Made by a program: the position numbers and the translations under genes. The notes below the pieces were generated by a model, which ran no database searches, was not told where the DNA came from, and was given only the letters and a program-made list of their open reading frames with translations. Source: Amphiura filiformis (lineage: Eukaryota > Echinodermata > Ophiuroidea > Amphilepidida > Amphiuridae). From it: a stretch of 64,000 nt of DNA. Location of the stretch: positions 43,063,099 through 43,127,098 of the forward strand of contig NC_092640.1 of the NCBI RefSeq assembly GCF_039555335.1. Direction: 5' to 3'. Positions 24,247 to 35,111 of this stretch are shown piece by piece. Each line of letters opens with the position of its first letter. The stretch's first letter is position 1.

Positions 24247-24752
24247 TCAAGTTCTTGAAAGAGGCCACATCAGGAGCGGTTTTGGTGATAGATGGCAGTC
24301 ACCGAGTTTTGGTATTGTCCGTGGATAAAGTGAGAATTTATAGCAGTCTTTGTTGGGGCGTATGACGTTATAGTTAAGTTCATGAGTTTGGCGAGTACTG
24401 CGTCTGGCTGTAGTGTTCTTGGTCAGGTGATGACTGATGTTAGATGGTGTAAACGTGTGAGTTTCTTTGTATATAGTTATGAGCCGAGCCTTTTCCCTTC
24501 TGTGTCCCATTTCAGATCATGAAGCATGTCCGTAACACTGCTGGTGCGTCTGTAGTCGTTCTTCACAAATCTAATGGCCCTCCTCTGGACTTTTTCTAAA
24601 TTTTCCTGATGAATTTTCTGGTACGGATCCCAGATTGGGCTGCAAAATTCTAGCCTCGGTCTCACCAGGGTTTTATAAGCAATCTTTTTAGTGCGAGGGG
24701 AACAGTTCCAAAGGTTTCTTTTCAGTAAACCCAGAACGCTGTTTGCTTTGCT
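24247..24752 (-). mobile_element. LINE fragment: C-terminal part of reverse transcriptase ORF
   Basis: On the minus strand the frame reads KANSVLGLLKRNLWNC, KIAYKTLVRPRLEFCSPIWD, LEKVQRRAIRFV and DYRRTSSVTDMLHDL. It then continues in a second frame with RREKARLITIYKE, SNISHHLTKNT and VIRPNKDCYKFSLYPRTIP. This is the typical C-terminal region of Jockey/CR1/L2-type ORF2 proteins. A frameshift separates the parts near 24500. Its boundary at 24752 coincides exactly with the first base of P450 copy B, so it probably marks the break that removed the 5' half of that gene. Confidence 0.85.
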
Positions 24753-25736
24753 AACATGTCCAAAATGACCCCAATGACTTCATCGATGTGTATCTTGATG
24801 AGATAGAACGGAGCAGAAAATTGAATCACGATTCCGCTATCAGTGATAAGAACCTTTCAGCGACTTTAGCGGATCTCTTTGCAGCTGGTACAGAAACAAC
24901 TTCTACCACTATACGCTGGGCGGTATTATATATGATGGCCTATCCGGAGATTCAAGAGCGCATTCATGAAGAGCTAGATTCGGTAGTTGGTAAAAATCGC
25001 CTACCATGGCTGGCGGATAAAACAGACTTGCCCTTTACTTGCGCAACGCTTCTTGAAATTCAACGAATCGCGTCCATTTCACCTCTGGGACTCCCGCACT
25101 TGTGCGGCGAAGATACCACCTTAGGGTCATTTACCATTCCCAAAGAAAGCATCGTCATATCTAATCTATGGGCCATTCACCATGACCCGGATTTGTGGCT
25201 AAATCCGGATGAGTTCAACCCGGAACGGTTCTTAAATGAAGACGGAATATTGAAAGAAAGAGAAGAACTGATTCCTTTTGCAATAGGTAAATATATAATT
25301 CCATAGCCATGATAAACATATGTTTTACTCTTAACAAAGTAATGTTATAAAATAGGCAACATTTTCATGTGTGATGCAAAATGTTCATTGCTCATATTTC
25401 TTGCTAATCATTAAACATAATTATTCAATGTTTTATTCCACTTATTTCATGTACAATCCATGCCTGAAGTTCCACATCTCGATCATGTCGATAGTATAAA
25501 TGTTGCGTTTCAAGACAAAAAGTAATGATTTTGGCGATTTGTTATATTATCACACAGGTCGTCGCATTTGTCTCGGTGAACATCTGGCCAAGATGGAACT
25601 TTACATCTTCTTCACGCACCTGCTCCATCAGTTCTTTTTCAGGAAACCAAATGACTCGCCACCTCTTTCCCTGGAAGGTGTATATAGTTTCGCCCATTCT
25701 CCAAAACCATTTTTGGTGGAATTTATTGCCCGTTAA
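24753..25736 (+). pseudogene. Cytochrome P450, CYP2-like, copy B (5'-truncated)
   Basis: Only the C-terminal half survives. Exon 2 starts in mid-exon at HVQNDPNDFIDVYLDE (24753) and runs to 25286 with AGTETTSTT, EIQR and NPERF. Exon 3 is 25558-25736 with GRRICLGE completing the haem loop (FAIGRRICLG), ending in taa. The intron (25287-25557) is nearly the same as the matching intron of copy C, so B and C are closer to each other than to A. Exon 1, the C-helix and everything before residue ~250 are missing; a LINE fragment lies in their place. No further stop or frameshift is seen, but without the membrane anchor and N-terminal half it cannot make a normal P450. Confidence 0.85.
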
Positions 25737-26320
25737 GGGACATTAGAGCACATCCGACATATCGAATTGCATTCTGAATACGAAGAATGTCCTTCTGATA
25801 TCAAATAATTTTGATTTTTTGAAATTCGCAATGTAATACACATTTTATGGCAAATGATTGAAAATTGATATTTTTGATATTTAACAGTACTCGAAGTAAA
25901 CTGTATAAATCTGATGATTTATACTTAAAGTGTATGTAGGTGGGATGAAAAGCCGACGATCAATTGAAAATTTTGACTTTTTGTATTAAAGATATGGATT
26001 TATTTTCCCAAAACACCTAAAAAAAAATTAGGTCTTTTGGGGAAATAAATCCATATCTTCAACATGAAAGGTCAAAATTTTCAATTGATCGTCGGCTTTT
26101 TCCCCCAGCTACATTTACTTTAAGAATACATCATTAGATTTATAACATTTACTTCGAGGACTGTTATATATCAAAAATGTGAAAAATATCAAATTTTAAT
26201 AATTTGTCATAAAATTTTATTATATTGTGAATTTCAAAAAAATGAAAATTATTTGATATCAGAAAGACATTCTTCGTGTTCAGAATGCAATTCGATATGT
26301 CTGATGCACTCTCATGTCCC
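25737..26320. mobile_element. Foldback MITE directly after the stop of P450 copy B
   Basis: The ends gggacattagagcacatcc and its near inversion (gatgcactctcatgtccc) begin long inverted arms. The words catatcgaattgcattctga, aagaatgtcc and gatatcaaataattt recur inverted near 26220-26300. A second inverted pair (gatcaattgaaaattttgac and inverse) lies around the centre near 26020. Total is 584 bp, with no open frame. In copy C the sequence after the same stop codon lacks this element, so it inserted after the B/C duplication. Confidence 0.75.
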
Positions 26321-26820
26321 ACAAAAAATACTGTCGAAACGCTCAAAACGCTCATTCCAGATCCCTTAAAAAGGGAGCACACAAAGGATCGATGAAGCCA
26401 TATGACCTAATATAGGGAGAAGAGAGGTTGACATTTTGGATTATACATGTAGTTTCTCTTATAGACATGGTTCATGAGCTAGCCGTGTTTGCACTCGAAT
26501 ATTGAGACAAATAAAGCTGACACACAAGAGGAATAAGCTGGAATGGTATATTTGCTATAAAGGAGATCCAAAGGCTGATATCAGCGGTGTCATTTCCGCC
26601 CATGTGCATGAAAATTCCCGAATTTTTAGTTTGCCTTATTGGCCTTAACTCAAGAGCCGTAAGACCTATGGAAATATAAATGCGATTATCGGCATCACTC
26701 TAAATACAAAAATATATATGGTAGACATTACTAAATTTGAGTACGATTTAATCAACAATCATTTTGTTGCTCTGTTCCCTTTTCACTCAATATTGAATAA
26801 TTTTTATTTAGAGTGTTGCT
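26321..26820. other. Intergenic, nothing recognised
   Basis: AT-rich sequence between the foldback element and the left direct repeat of the large LINE. No gene, repeat or RNA signal was recognised. Confidence 0.35.
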
Positions 26821-27103
26821 TGACTTATGTCGTATAGGATCAATTTGTTAATATCAAGAAATACACAGAAGTTGTTTAGTTCAATGTTTCAAACTGGAAT
26901 ACTATAGCGCCCTGCCATCCCGTTCGCCTTAGCCATAGTTAAGGGGTTGTACAACCCAAGGTTTTCCGCAAGGTTTCCCTGAGTTTACATTATGCTGCTC
27001 GTAATGTAGTAACTAAGCCTAAAATTGTGGATTAAGGAGACTAATTTTGAGTTTTGTGGTGGGTAAACTTTCTGAATTTGGGCAACATTGTTCTGATCAA
27101 TTT
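26821..27103. repeat. Left direct repeat flanking the large LINE (283 bp)
   Basis: It begins tgacttatgtcgtatagg and ends gttctgatcaattt. It matches 30868-31153 over its whole length. The differences are two substitutions and three one-base length changes in C or G runs. It stands immediately before the 5' end of the LINE body. Confidence 0.9.
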
Positions 27104-30100
27104 GCGTCAGAGGCATACGAATTCACCAAGCAAGAATGAAGTGTTATGCTGTTTCTGAAGCAGCAGAGGAGAGTTCTTCACCTTCATCAAGCACAGATAA
27201 TTTGCTATCCGAAGCGGATCGCTCTGGAGGAAGTCAACAGTCTCCAGGTCAGACGAGAGATAACCAAGGTCAGGTTTCAGACCACAGTACCCAGGTAGAT
27301 CCCCCGCAAGGAAGTAGCGAGGAAGTGGTTGAGAGGAAGAAGAAGGTCAAGTGGCCAACAATGGCAGATGAGAAAACTTGGCGTGAATTTGATGAAGATA
27401 TCAGCATGATGCTGGAAAATACTCTGAAAGGAACATCAAAGAGGAAGTTAGAAGTGATGGGCGATCTGATTTATGACTTTGGAAAGGTGAGATTTGGAAC
27501 AGTGGAATCGCGGCAGCAGCGTCCTGAACCAACACCGAACAGGCGCCAAAAGGAGATCAGTAGGCTGAGGAAGGAGTTACGAGCACTTAAGCATCAATGG
27601 AATAAAGCTGGGCCAGAAGAAAAACCAGGACTGGCACAACTCCGTGAGCAAGCAAGAACCAAACTCATGTCACTCCGGCGTGCAGAATCACAAAGGAAGA
27701 AGAGGAAGAAAAGAGAACAGTCCAGGAGATCTTTCTTCATGAATCCTCACCATTTTACGAAGAAGCTCTTCGAGCAAAGCAAGAGTGGAGAGCTTAGTGT
27801 CCCACAGGAAGAGCTAGAGGACCATTTGAAGGAAACCTATTCGGACCAGCAACGTCAGGTACCAATGCCTAACATCGCAGGTTTAGTGAAGCCAACTCAA
27901 CCAGGCGTGCAGTTTGAACTTGCGCAACCAAAACTTGCTGAAGTTGAGAAGTTCGTCAACAAAGCTAGATCGGCTTCTGCACCTGGCCCAAATGGAGTTC
28001 CATACAAAGTCTATAAGAAGTGTGGTGAGCTAAGGAAATTCCTGTGGCGGTTGCTGAGAGTTGTATGGAGGCAGGATGTGGTCCCTCTGTCATGGAGTAC
28101 AGCGGAAGGCGTATACATCCCAAAGGAGGAATGCTCTAATACATTGAGCCAGTTCCGTCCTATTTCGCTGCTGAATGTCGAAGGAAAGATCATGTTTGGA
28201 ATCCTAGCAGAGAGAATTTCATCATTTGTGCTTGAGAACGGTTTCGTCAATACATCTGTGCAAAAGGCTGGAATACCAGGGTTCCCAGGGTGCCTAGAAC
28301 ACACCAGTATGATATGGCATACCATACAGGAATCGAAGAAGATGAGAAAGGATCTGAGTGTTGTATGGCTCGATCTGGCAAATGCTTATGGTTCTGTTCC
28401 ACATGCACTGATTGAGTTTGCCATGGAATTCATGTGGATTCCTGAGAAAGTGAGAAGCTTCATCATGCAGTATAACAGTGAACAACACAGTACACAACCA
28501 CGTGGCAGAGGCTGGAAGTTGGAATACCAATGGGCTGTGCAATTTCTCCAATCCTGTTTGTACTAGCAATGGAAGTCGTCATTAGAGCTGCGGAAAAAGC
28601 AGGACCAGGTGTAGAATTGGGAGGTGCAGAGGAATTACCACCAATACGAGCTTTCATGGATGACCTTACCCTCCTTAATCCAAGTACAGAGGCAGTTGAA
28701 GCAATTCTATGTAAGCTTAAACAGTTGATGGAGTGGGGTAGGATGAAGTTTAAGACCAAGAAGTCAAGGAGTCTTGTACTCAGACGAGGACAGTTGACAG
28801 ACTTTCACTTCACCCTTTGTGGAGAGGAAATCCCAACTATTCAGGAACAACCAGTGAAGAGTCTCGGGCGCTGGTACACAGAGGATCTGAAGGATACAAG
28901 AAGAGTCAAGGAGACAGCACGGCAAGTCAACGAAGGTCTTGAAGCCATTGATCAGTGCGGCTTGCCTGGGAAGTTGAAGCTGTGGTGCTTGCAATATGGT
29001 CTCATGCCACGGATTATGTGGCCACTCACAGTCTATGAGGTAGCAATAACCCATGTAGAGGCAATGGAGTGGAAGATCAACAACTTTGTCCAGAAGTGGC
29101 TTGGAGCTCCACGCAGCTTAACAAACATCGCAATCCATAGCAGCCGGACTAAGTTGACTTTTCCAGTGCGTTCCCTTGTTGAAGAGTTCAAGGTGGCCAA
29201 GGCAAGATCATTTATGACCCTGAGAGACTCAAAGGACCCGGTAATCAAGAACACCCAGCCGGATGTTAGGTCAGGGAGAAAGTGGACAGCGAACTTGGCA
29301 GTTGAGGAGGCAGAATCAAGACTGAAGCACAAGGAGATGGTTGGCGCTACCCAGCTAGGCCGTCAGGGGCTTGGTTGGACTACGCACAAATGGTGGTCAT
29401 CTTCTTCTGACAAGGAACGTCGCAAGCTGGTTTCGCAGGAGATCCGAGAGGCAGAAGAGGAGAAGAGACTGGCTACAGCAGTAGGTCAAGCTAAGCAAGG
29501 CGCTTGGACACGGTGGGAGAATGTTGAACAACGCAACATGTCTTGGAGCGTGCTCTGGCAGATGGAACCTCTTCGCATCTCATTTCTGTGCAGGTCAACA
29601 TATGACCTATTACCAACACCAGCCAACCTGAGCGTCTGGTATGAGGACAAGACGGATTGTTGCATTGCGTGTGGAAAGAAGGGAACTTTGCAGCATATTC
29701 TGAGTGCATGTACACCTGCTCTTGCGAGTGGTATGTACACCTGGAGGCACAATAACGTCCTCGGAGTGTTAGTGGAGGCAGTCAAGCTGCAAGTTGATCA
29801 AAATAATGTTTCACAAGCTCCAACCAATACCAAGCGTTACATATCATTTGTGAAGGAGGGCTCTCAGTCCAGGTCATATAGTTCCAGTTCAAGATCGAGC
29901 ATCCTTTCTTCAGCAGATGACTGGTGTATTAGAGCTGATCTGGATGGCAAAGGAGGATTTCAAAGAGATATTGATCACCACACTCCGTCCAGATATTGTC
30001 ATATGGTCAGAGGCTGGAAAAGAAGTGATCATTGGAGAGCTGACTGTTCCATGGGAAGACAACATTGATGAAGCTCATGAGAGAAAATTGACCAAGTATT

Positions 30101-30867
30101 CAGAATTGAGAGCAGAATGCAAGGATAGAGGTTGGAAGGCTTCTTGCTACCCCTTCGAAGTCGGCTGCCGTGGTTTTGTTGCACACTCTTTGCAGAAGTG
30201 GCTGCGAGATTTGGGCTTCAACAGGAGAGAGCTAAAGTCAGTTAGCAGGGCAGCGTCAGAGGCTGCAGAATCAGGATCGTCGTGGGTGTGGTCCAAGTAC
30301 ATTCAGAGGAGTAGATAATCTGGAAGTGAAGTACATCATCAGTATCCTCAGCCAGAGCAGGCAGACCAGCTAGCCATATCTTTTACTTGTTCTCATTCCT
30401 TCATATCAACTCCAGTTAGCTAGGGTTAAGTGATTCCAGCTGCATGGTAGGGTTAGAGGCGCCTTATCCCGTCTGCTTACTACAGACTAGTTTGGTCATC
30501 TGGGGTACATATACACAGATCCCCTTTTGACGGTGATGGCGTATCCCCATATGGGCAAAGCGTCTTGCTTTGTCATGCTGACATAGTATGGGTGCTAACT
30601 GGTGCTTGATCTTCTATTTTGGTTAGCTGGCCTGTGCCGGTTTCATTTTCTGAGAAGCAGATTGTTTATTTAGCAACAGATGCTAGAAGCAGAGTTTTAG
30701 TTTTATTTAGTAGCTCACCAGCGGGAGGTCATCATGCCGGCCCCCCGCCTCGAGGGAGTCTTGATTATAAGAGGGCCGAAACTCCCCAAGACAGGTGGCA
30801 ATCAACTGATGATCTCGCTGGTGAAAGCACAAGACATTTTCCATCTGGTCTTTGTGTATATTTAACC
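27104..30867 (+). mobile_element. LINE with restriction-like endonuclease (Hero/R2-like), nearly full length
   Basis: One long protein begins at ATG 27136. It has a charged N-terminal region without an obvious zinc finger, then a reverse transcriptase with SASAPGPNGVPYKVYKK, FRPISLLNVEGK, QKAGIPGFPGCLEHT, VVWLDLANAYGSVPH, IPMGCAISPILF and the active site as AFMDDLTLL, where YADD is usual. The thumb contains PVKSLGRWY. A CCHC knuckle follows (CIACGKKGTLQHILSAC). Last comes a PD-(D/E)xK nuclease with RPDIVIWSEAGKEVIIGELT and VPWEDN, ending at 30318. This order is that of RLE-type non-LTR elements, and the sequence resembles copies I recall from fish. Two frameshifts, near 28480 and 29955, break the frame, so this copy is not active. 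A 3' untranslated region of about 550 bp follows. Confidence 0.88.
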
Positions 30868-31153
30868 TGACTTATGTCGTATAGGATCAATTTGTTAATA
30901 TCAAGAAATACACAGAAGTTGTTTAGTTCAATGTTTCAAACTAGAATACTATAGCGCCCTGCCATCCCGTTCGCCTTAGCCATAGTTAAGGGGGTTGTAC
31001 AACCCCAAGGTTTTCCGCAAGGTTTCCCCTGAGTTTACATTATGCTGCTCGTAATGTAGTAACTAAGCCTAAAATTGTGGATTAAGGAGACTAAATTTGA
31101 GTTTTGTGGTGGGTAAACTTTCTGAATTTGGGCAACATTGTTCTGATCAATTT
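30868..31153. repeat. Right direct repeat flanking the large LINE (286 bp)
   Basis: Near-identical to 26821-27103, starting tgacttatgtcgtatagg directly after the 3' untranslated region of the LINE. It could be an unusually long target duplication, a repeated terminal part of the element, or the start of a second, truncated tandem copy. Confidence 0.9.
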
Positions 31154-31236
31154 TATTGAGGTTTGAGATGATATTTACTGAACCTAAATACCAATAGGTG
31201 TTCGTCAGAACTGAAAGGCACTTGTAATGTACCAGT

Positions 31237-31481
31237 TTTAAAAGTGGGAGGAGCTTAAACATAATGATCGTAAAAGTGGTACATACTCAGAAAGTTTGAA
31301 TGGCCTCCTGTTGAAAAATTGTTGTAACTTACTGTACACAAAGAAACGACGTGATTTCATTGGCCAATCAGGAATTCGCGCGGGTGTTTTTGCACCGTAA
31401 GTTTATAACATTTAACCCCAGGCGGCCATTCAAACTTTCTGAGTACGTACCACTTTTAAGAGCCAGCTCCTCCCATTTAAA
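31237..31481. mobile_element. Foldback MITE
   Basis: Inverted arms: tttaaaagtgggaggagc and aagtttgaatggcc on the left, ggccattcaaactttctgag and gctcctcccatttaaa on the right. The total is about 245 bp with an unmatched centre. There is no coding potential and no clear target duplication. Confidence 0.65.
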
Positions 31482-32002
31482 ATGGCGAATATCAATTGCT
31501 GACAAAGTTTACAAAATATCACATCAAACACAAATAAATTTGACAATAACAATAAGTATTTAGATATTTTGTTATAAAAATGCCAATTGTTGAAACAAAC
31601 TCACATTAGATTGGTCTTACATTGTTACGTGTTTGTTTAAAACCACGGAATTATTTTTAAAAGCCAAACAAAAAACAAGCACAACAAACAACAAAAACAA
31701 AAAACCCTTTAATGAAATCATACAAGTAGATTTGAAGTTCAGGAAAAAGAACATGGGAAAGGTTAAACTGAAAGGGAATAAACGAATAACCGCTTCGAGC
31801 TTACTCTTCTAGTGTCAAAGTCTTATATGGTTCTCTAGCGCTATTGATGTCCGGTTAGGTACCGAAGACTATTTTAGTCATACCCTGGAGATGTAAATTG
31901 CATCAAGCATAATAATTAACATTTCATAGTGTTATCGTTTTTCATTCAAATAAATATGGAAAGCACTGTGCAAATGATCAGGGCACGATAGGAAGAGTTA
32001 TC
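31482..32002. other. Intergenic, with left part of a second inverted-repeat family
   Basis: Mostly AT-rich sequence. From about 31800 it resembles the element at 42231-42928: tctagcgctattgatgtcc, ggtaccgaaga, catcaagcataataattaac and tgttatcg recur there. The right part of this copy lies beyond the inserted element, at 32653-32700 (ctataggaccaaata). Confidence 0.45.
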
Positions 32003-32652
32003 CCCAGCAAACACAAACACGTTTTTAAAACGTTTTAAATAAGTTGTATTTTGGGTTTTGGTTTAGGTAAAAACGTTTTAATAACATTAAAATGTCGGGT
32101 TATATAAAGGTCATGAAATCGTTTTAAAACGTTTTATGTCATTTTAAACTATTTTGCAAACATTTTTGGCCAAATATTTTGTCAACACTTAAATAACATT
32201 ATGTTAAAATATTTGCTCCCAGCAAACACAGAAATGTTCTTAAAATGTTTTTTTACAAAACGTTTTAATAACATTTAAATGTTGGGTTATATAAAGGTCG
32301 TGAAAACATTTAAAAAACGTTATTGTAAATATTTTGGGCAAACATTTTTGCAAAATATTTTTTCAACCCCAAAATAACATTCTGTTTAGAATGATTTGTA
32401 CCAAGTTTTGAAAAATGTTTTTGGAATGTTATTAAAACGTTTTATACCCTTTATATAATCCGACATTAAAACGTTTTCTGTAAAACATTTGTGTTTGCTG
32501 TGCAGTAACTTACCAAGAAATGTTATTTATTGTTATGAAAAAACGTTTTATACCATTAATGTACCCTTTATATAACCCGACATTTAAACGTTTTCTGACA
32601 ACCTTTTATAACCTTTTGCGAATGATGTCGAAAACGTTTTGTGTTTGCTGGG
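32003..32652. mobile_element. Non-autonomous inverted-repeat element, cccagcaaacac family (copy 2)
   Basis: It starts cccagcaaacacaaacacg and ends aacgttttgtgtttgctggg. It is in opposite orientation to copy 1 at 9692-10387, as shown by the inner word ttgctgtgcagta here against tactgctcagcaa there. The repeated word gtcgggttatataaaggtca and its inversions occur four times. An inner cccagcaaacacag near 32219 suggests that a partial copy is nested or fused. No open frame. Confidence 0.75.
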
Positions 32653-32770
32653 TCGGTACCAACCGGGACACCCATAGTGCTATAGGACCAAATAAGATGT
32701 TTTGCCTTACTCTTTCGAGTGTCAAAGTATGATGCCCTACCAAGTGAGCTATATGCTCGGGAGATACACA
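32653..32770 (-). mobile_element. Possible tRNA-derived SINE fragment
   Basis: On the minus strand the sequence tagctcacttggtagggca has a good RNA polymerase III A box (tagctcacttgg, 32740-32751). It is followed by a tRNA-like anticodon arm region (actttgacactcgaaagagt). A clear B box is not found at the expected distance. The word ctttcgagtgtcaaag has a relative near 31805. It is a weak call. Confidence 0.35.
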
Positions 32771-33514
32771 ACAGCCGTTTATATGCCAATACAATAGATT
32801 AGTCTTACAATAATACTTGTTTGTGCAATCACCTGCGCCTGTTTCAGTAACTGCGTAAGTCGAAATCATGTTTTAATTTTGTGGTGTGAGTCTGCATTAA
32901 ATTGACATCTCTTTTGTCAAAAACATTATTAACCCTAGAATTTCTGAGCTTTATTTTGTAACACGGACTACGAATGGAGGGGGTTGTTGCAACCCCCTAA
33001 TTTTCAATAATTATAAACGTCATACACCGTTATATTTGATACCGATGTATAGTAGGGTGATTCACAAAAAATGAAATTGGTATTTTTCAACGGGACACCC
33101 CCTCATTTTGTTCATTTTGATAATAAAATCATACCTGCAAAATATGAAAAAAATTCAAAAAAGTTTAGGGGGTGCTACCGGTCAATGAACTTTTATTTTC
33201 AACAAATTGTCTCCTACATATGAAAGAAAAAGACGATTTCAGCCTAACTAACAAGTACAAAGTCTGAGAAAGGTTTTTTTTAACACAAGTCTCCACATAC
33301 ATAAATGAGCCAATGAGTCAGATGGAGAAGAGCAGTGATGTTTATCTATAGGCCTTCAGTTCAATACCCGCCCAAAAGTACAAAGTCAGTAGCTCTTGGA
33401 ATAATTCTGTAAGAGCTAAATGAAAATCATGGATTTTACTGTAGAAACCAATGGAGGGCCTCACCAACAGCCTTCTATGTTCATCTTTGATGGGCTGTCC
33501 TACCCCCGGATAAG
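32771..33514. other. Intergenic, dispersed repeat trace
   Basis: The stretch cagccgtttatatgccaatacaatag with flanks (32770-32860) recurs in diverged form at 39091-39165. A short palindromic run gggggttgttgcaaccccc lies near 32980. Nothing else was recognised. Confidence 0.4.
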
Positions 33515-33891
33515 GTGCTGGATTTTTTAAAACGTTTTATATAGGTTTTTATTGAGGGTTGGTTTTGATAAAAATGTTCAAAACAAAACGTTTTAATAAC
33601 ATTTAATGTCGAGTTATATATAGGTCATGAAAACGTTTTAAAACGTTTTGCATGATACACTAAAATATATTTGTTCTACAAATGTTATTGTAAAATATTT
33701 CTTGCAAACATTTTTTGCCAAATATTTTGTAGTTATTAAATGTTAGAATATTTAAAGTAAGTATCATAAAATGCTTTTGAATGTTATATACCCTTTATAT
33801 ACCCTTTATATAACCCGACATAATGAGCGTTTTCCGGCAACCTTTGCTAACCTTTTGCGAATGATGTCAAAAACGTTGTGTGTTTGCTGGG
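33515..33891. mobile_element. Non-autonomous inverted-repeat element, cccagcaaacac family (copy 3, decayed)
   Basis: The right end aacgttgtgtgtttgctggg matches copies 1 and 2, while the left end (ggtgctggattttttaaaac) is worn. The interior again has ttaatgtcgagttatatat and inverted ctttatataacccgacat words. No open frame. Confidence 0.65.
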
Positions 33892-34160
33892 TATGTTGTA
33901 AACAGGGGCTGAAACAACAACACTTTTGTAAAACGTACATAACTCATTAACGACAATAAATCAAAGTTTTCAAAGTACATGACTTGTAGAATGAACTTTT
34001 GCAAAACATCAAAGTGTTATTTTTCAATAATATATTGATTAAGATAATGACTGGCTGCTTCGACCAACAATACATCGTTTACCTTTAAGTATGAAACTAT
34101 TTATGAAAGCGTGAACATTGACCTCGACCTTGACTACCAGTAATGTTCCATGTTTCCTTT
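33892..34160. other. Intergenic, nothing recognised
   Basis: Unremarkable AT-rich sequence. Confidence 0.3.
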
Positions 34161-34932
34161 AGGAGCTGTGCAATAACTATGAGCCTTGGGGAGGGTAAAA
34201 TAGGCCTATAGGGGGGAAAGAAATTTTTGGCGAGCCGAAAGGGGGGCAAGCAATTTTTGGCAAGCCGAGAGGGGTTGCAAGTAATTTTGGCACACGTTCT
34301 TGGGGCGCCTTTTAAATAAAACGCTTTAGAAAGGCTTAGGAAAACCGTACGGAAACGCTTAAATATGCAAATTTTCCTGCTCGCTGCGCTCGCAACATAT
34401 ATATAGACCATTTAAAAGGGCATTTCGTGATCCACAGCCTCATCCCCCCACTTTTCTCAAAAAAGGTTGAGATTTTTATACCATTGGATACCTCTGGCTA
34501 CTTAATGTTTATGTACCAAACATTTCTTGCAGATTAATTCGTTTAGCAAAAATATCGCCAAATTTGAATTTCGTTCTGGTGCACCAGAACGAAATTACAA
34601 CAGTGGTCTATGGAGCAGCGTAATACACATAATCATGCACAACTCGCAAATGCAAAATCGGAATCAACTGAAATTTTGGGAATAAGCTTTTTTCGTGGTT
34701 ATCTACTGAAAAATGTCATAAAAAGAGGATGCTAGGATCACGAAATACTCCTTTAAGGTTTGCAAATTGGGATCCAAAAAATTGGGCATGTGCAATGGGG
34801 GGCAAAGATTTTTTGGCGGGCCGAGAGGGGGCAAGCGATTTTTGGCGGCCGAGAGGGGGGGGGCAAGCGAATTTTGGCGAGCCGTTTGGAAATTTTACCC
34901 CCCGTGGGGCTCATAATTATTGCACAACCCCT
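34161..34932. mobile_element. Inverted-repeat element with internal G-rich sub-repeats
   Basis: Imperfect ~42-bp terminal inverted repeats: aggagctgtgcaataactat at the left and ataattattgcacaacccct at the right. Both ends also contain same-strand ~32-bp sub-repeats built on ttttggcgagccgagagggg and gcaagc. A related inverted piece is seen at 35650-35790 (cttaccctcctctcggcctg). A second element (34411-34756) lies inside. No coding capacity. Confidence 0.6.
34411..34756. mobile_element. Nested inverted-repeat element with central perfect palindrome
   Basis: The ends agggcatttcgtgatcc and ggatcacgaaatactcct are inverted matches of about 20 bp. Exactly midway, 34567-34596 is a perfect 30-nt palindrome made of aatttcgttctggtg and its reverse complement. 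No open frame. It lies wholly inside the element at 34161-34932. Confidence 0.6.
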
Positions 34933-35111
34933 TAGTACAGGCCCGGAGTACGTGTGGTATTTCATACGTGTTTGCATATCATATCCAAACACTCCGAGTC
35001 GATGCCCGGGGAGTCGATGTGGCTTGAAACCAATGGCTTGAATCATTCCTGAATGAACTGATATTATATCAAATTTATGAATTTGTCATTTTGTCATACA
35101 CGTCGTCAATC

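Noticed and set aside
26821-31153. LTR retrotransposon reading of the direct repeats
   Set aside because: There is no gag, protease, integrase, primer-binding site or polypurine tract. The protein order is that of an RLE-type non-LTR element.
32653-32770. Functional tRNA gene
   Set aside because: Only an A box and part of an anticodon arm are seen; no B box or paired acceptor stem.
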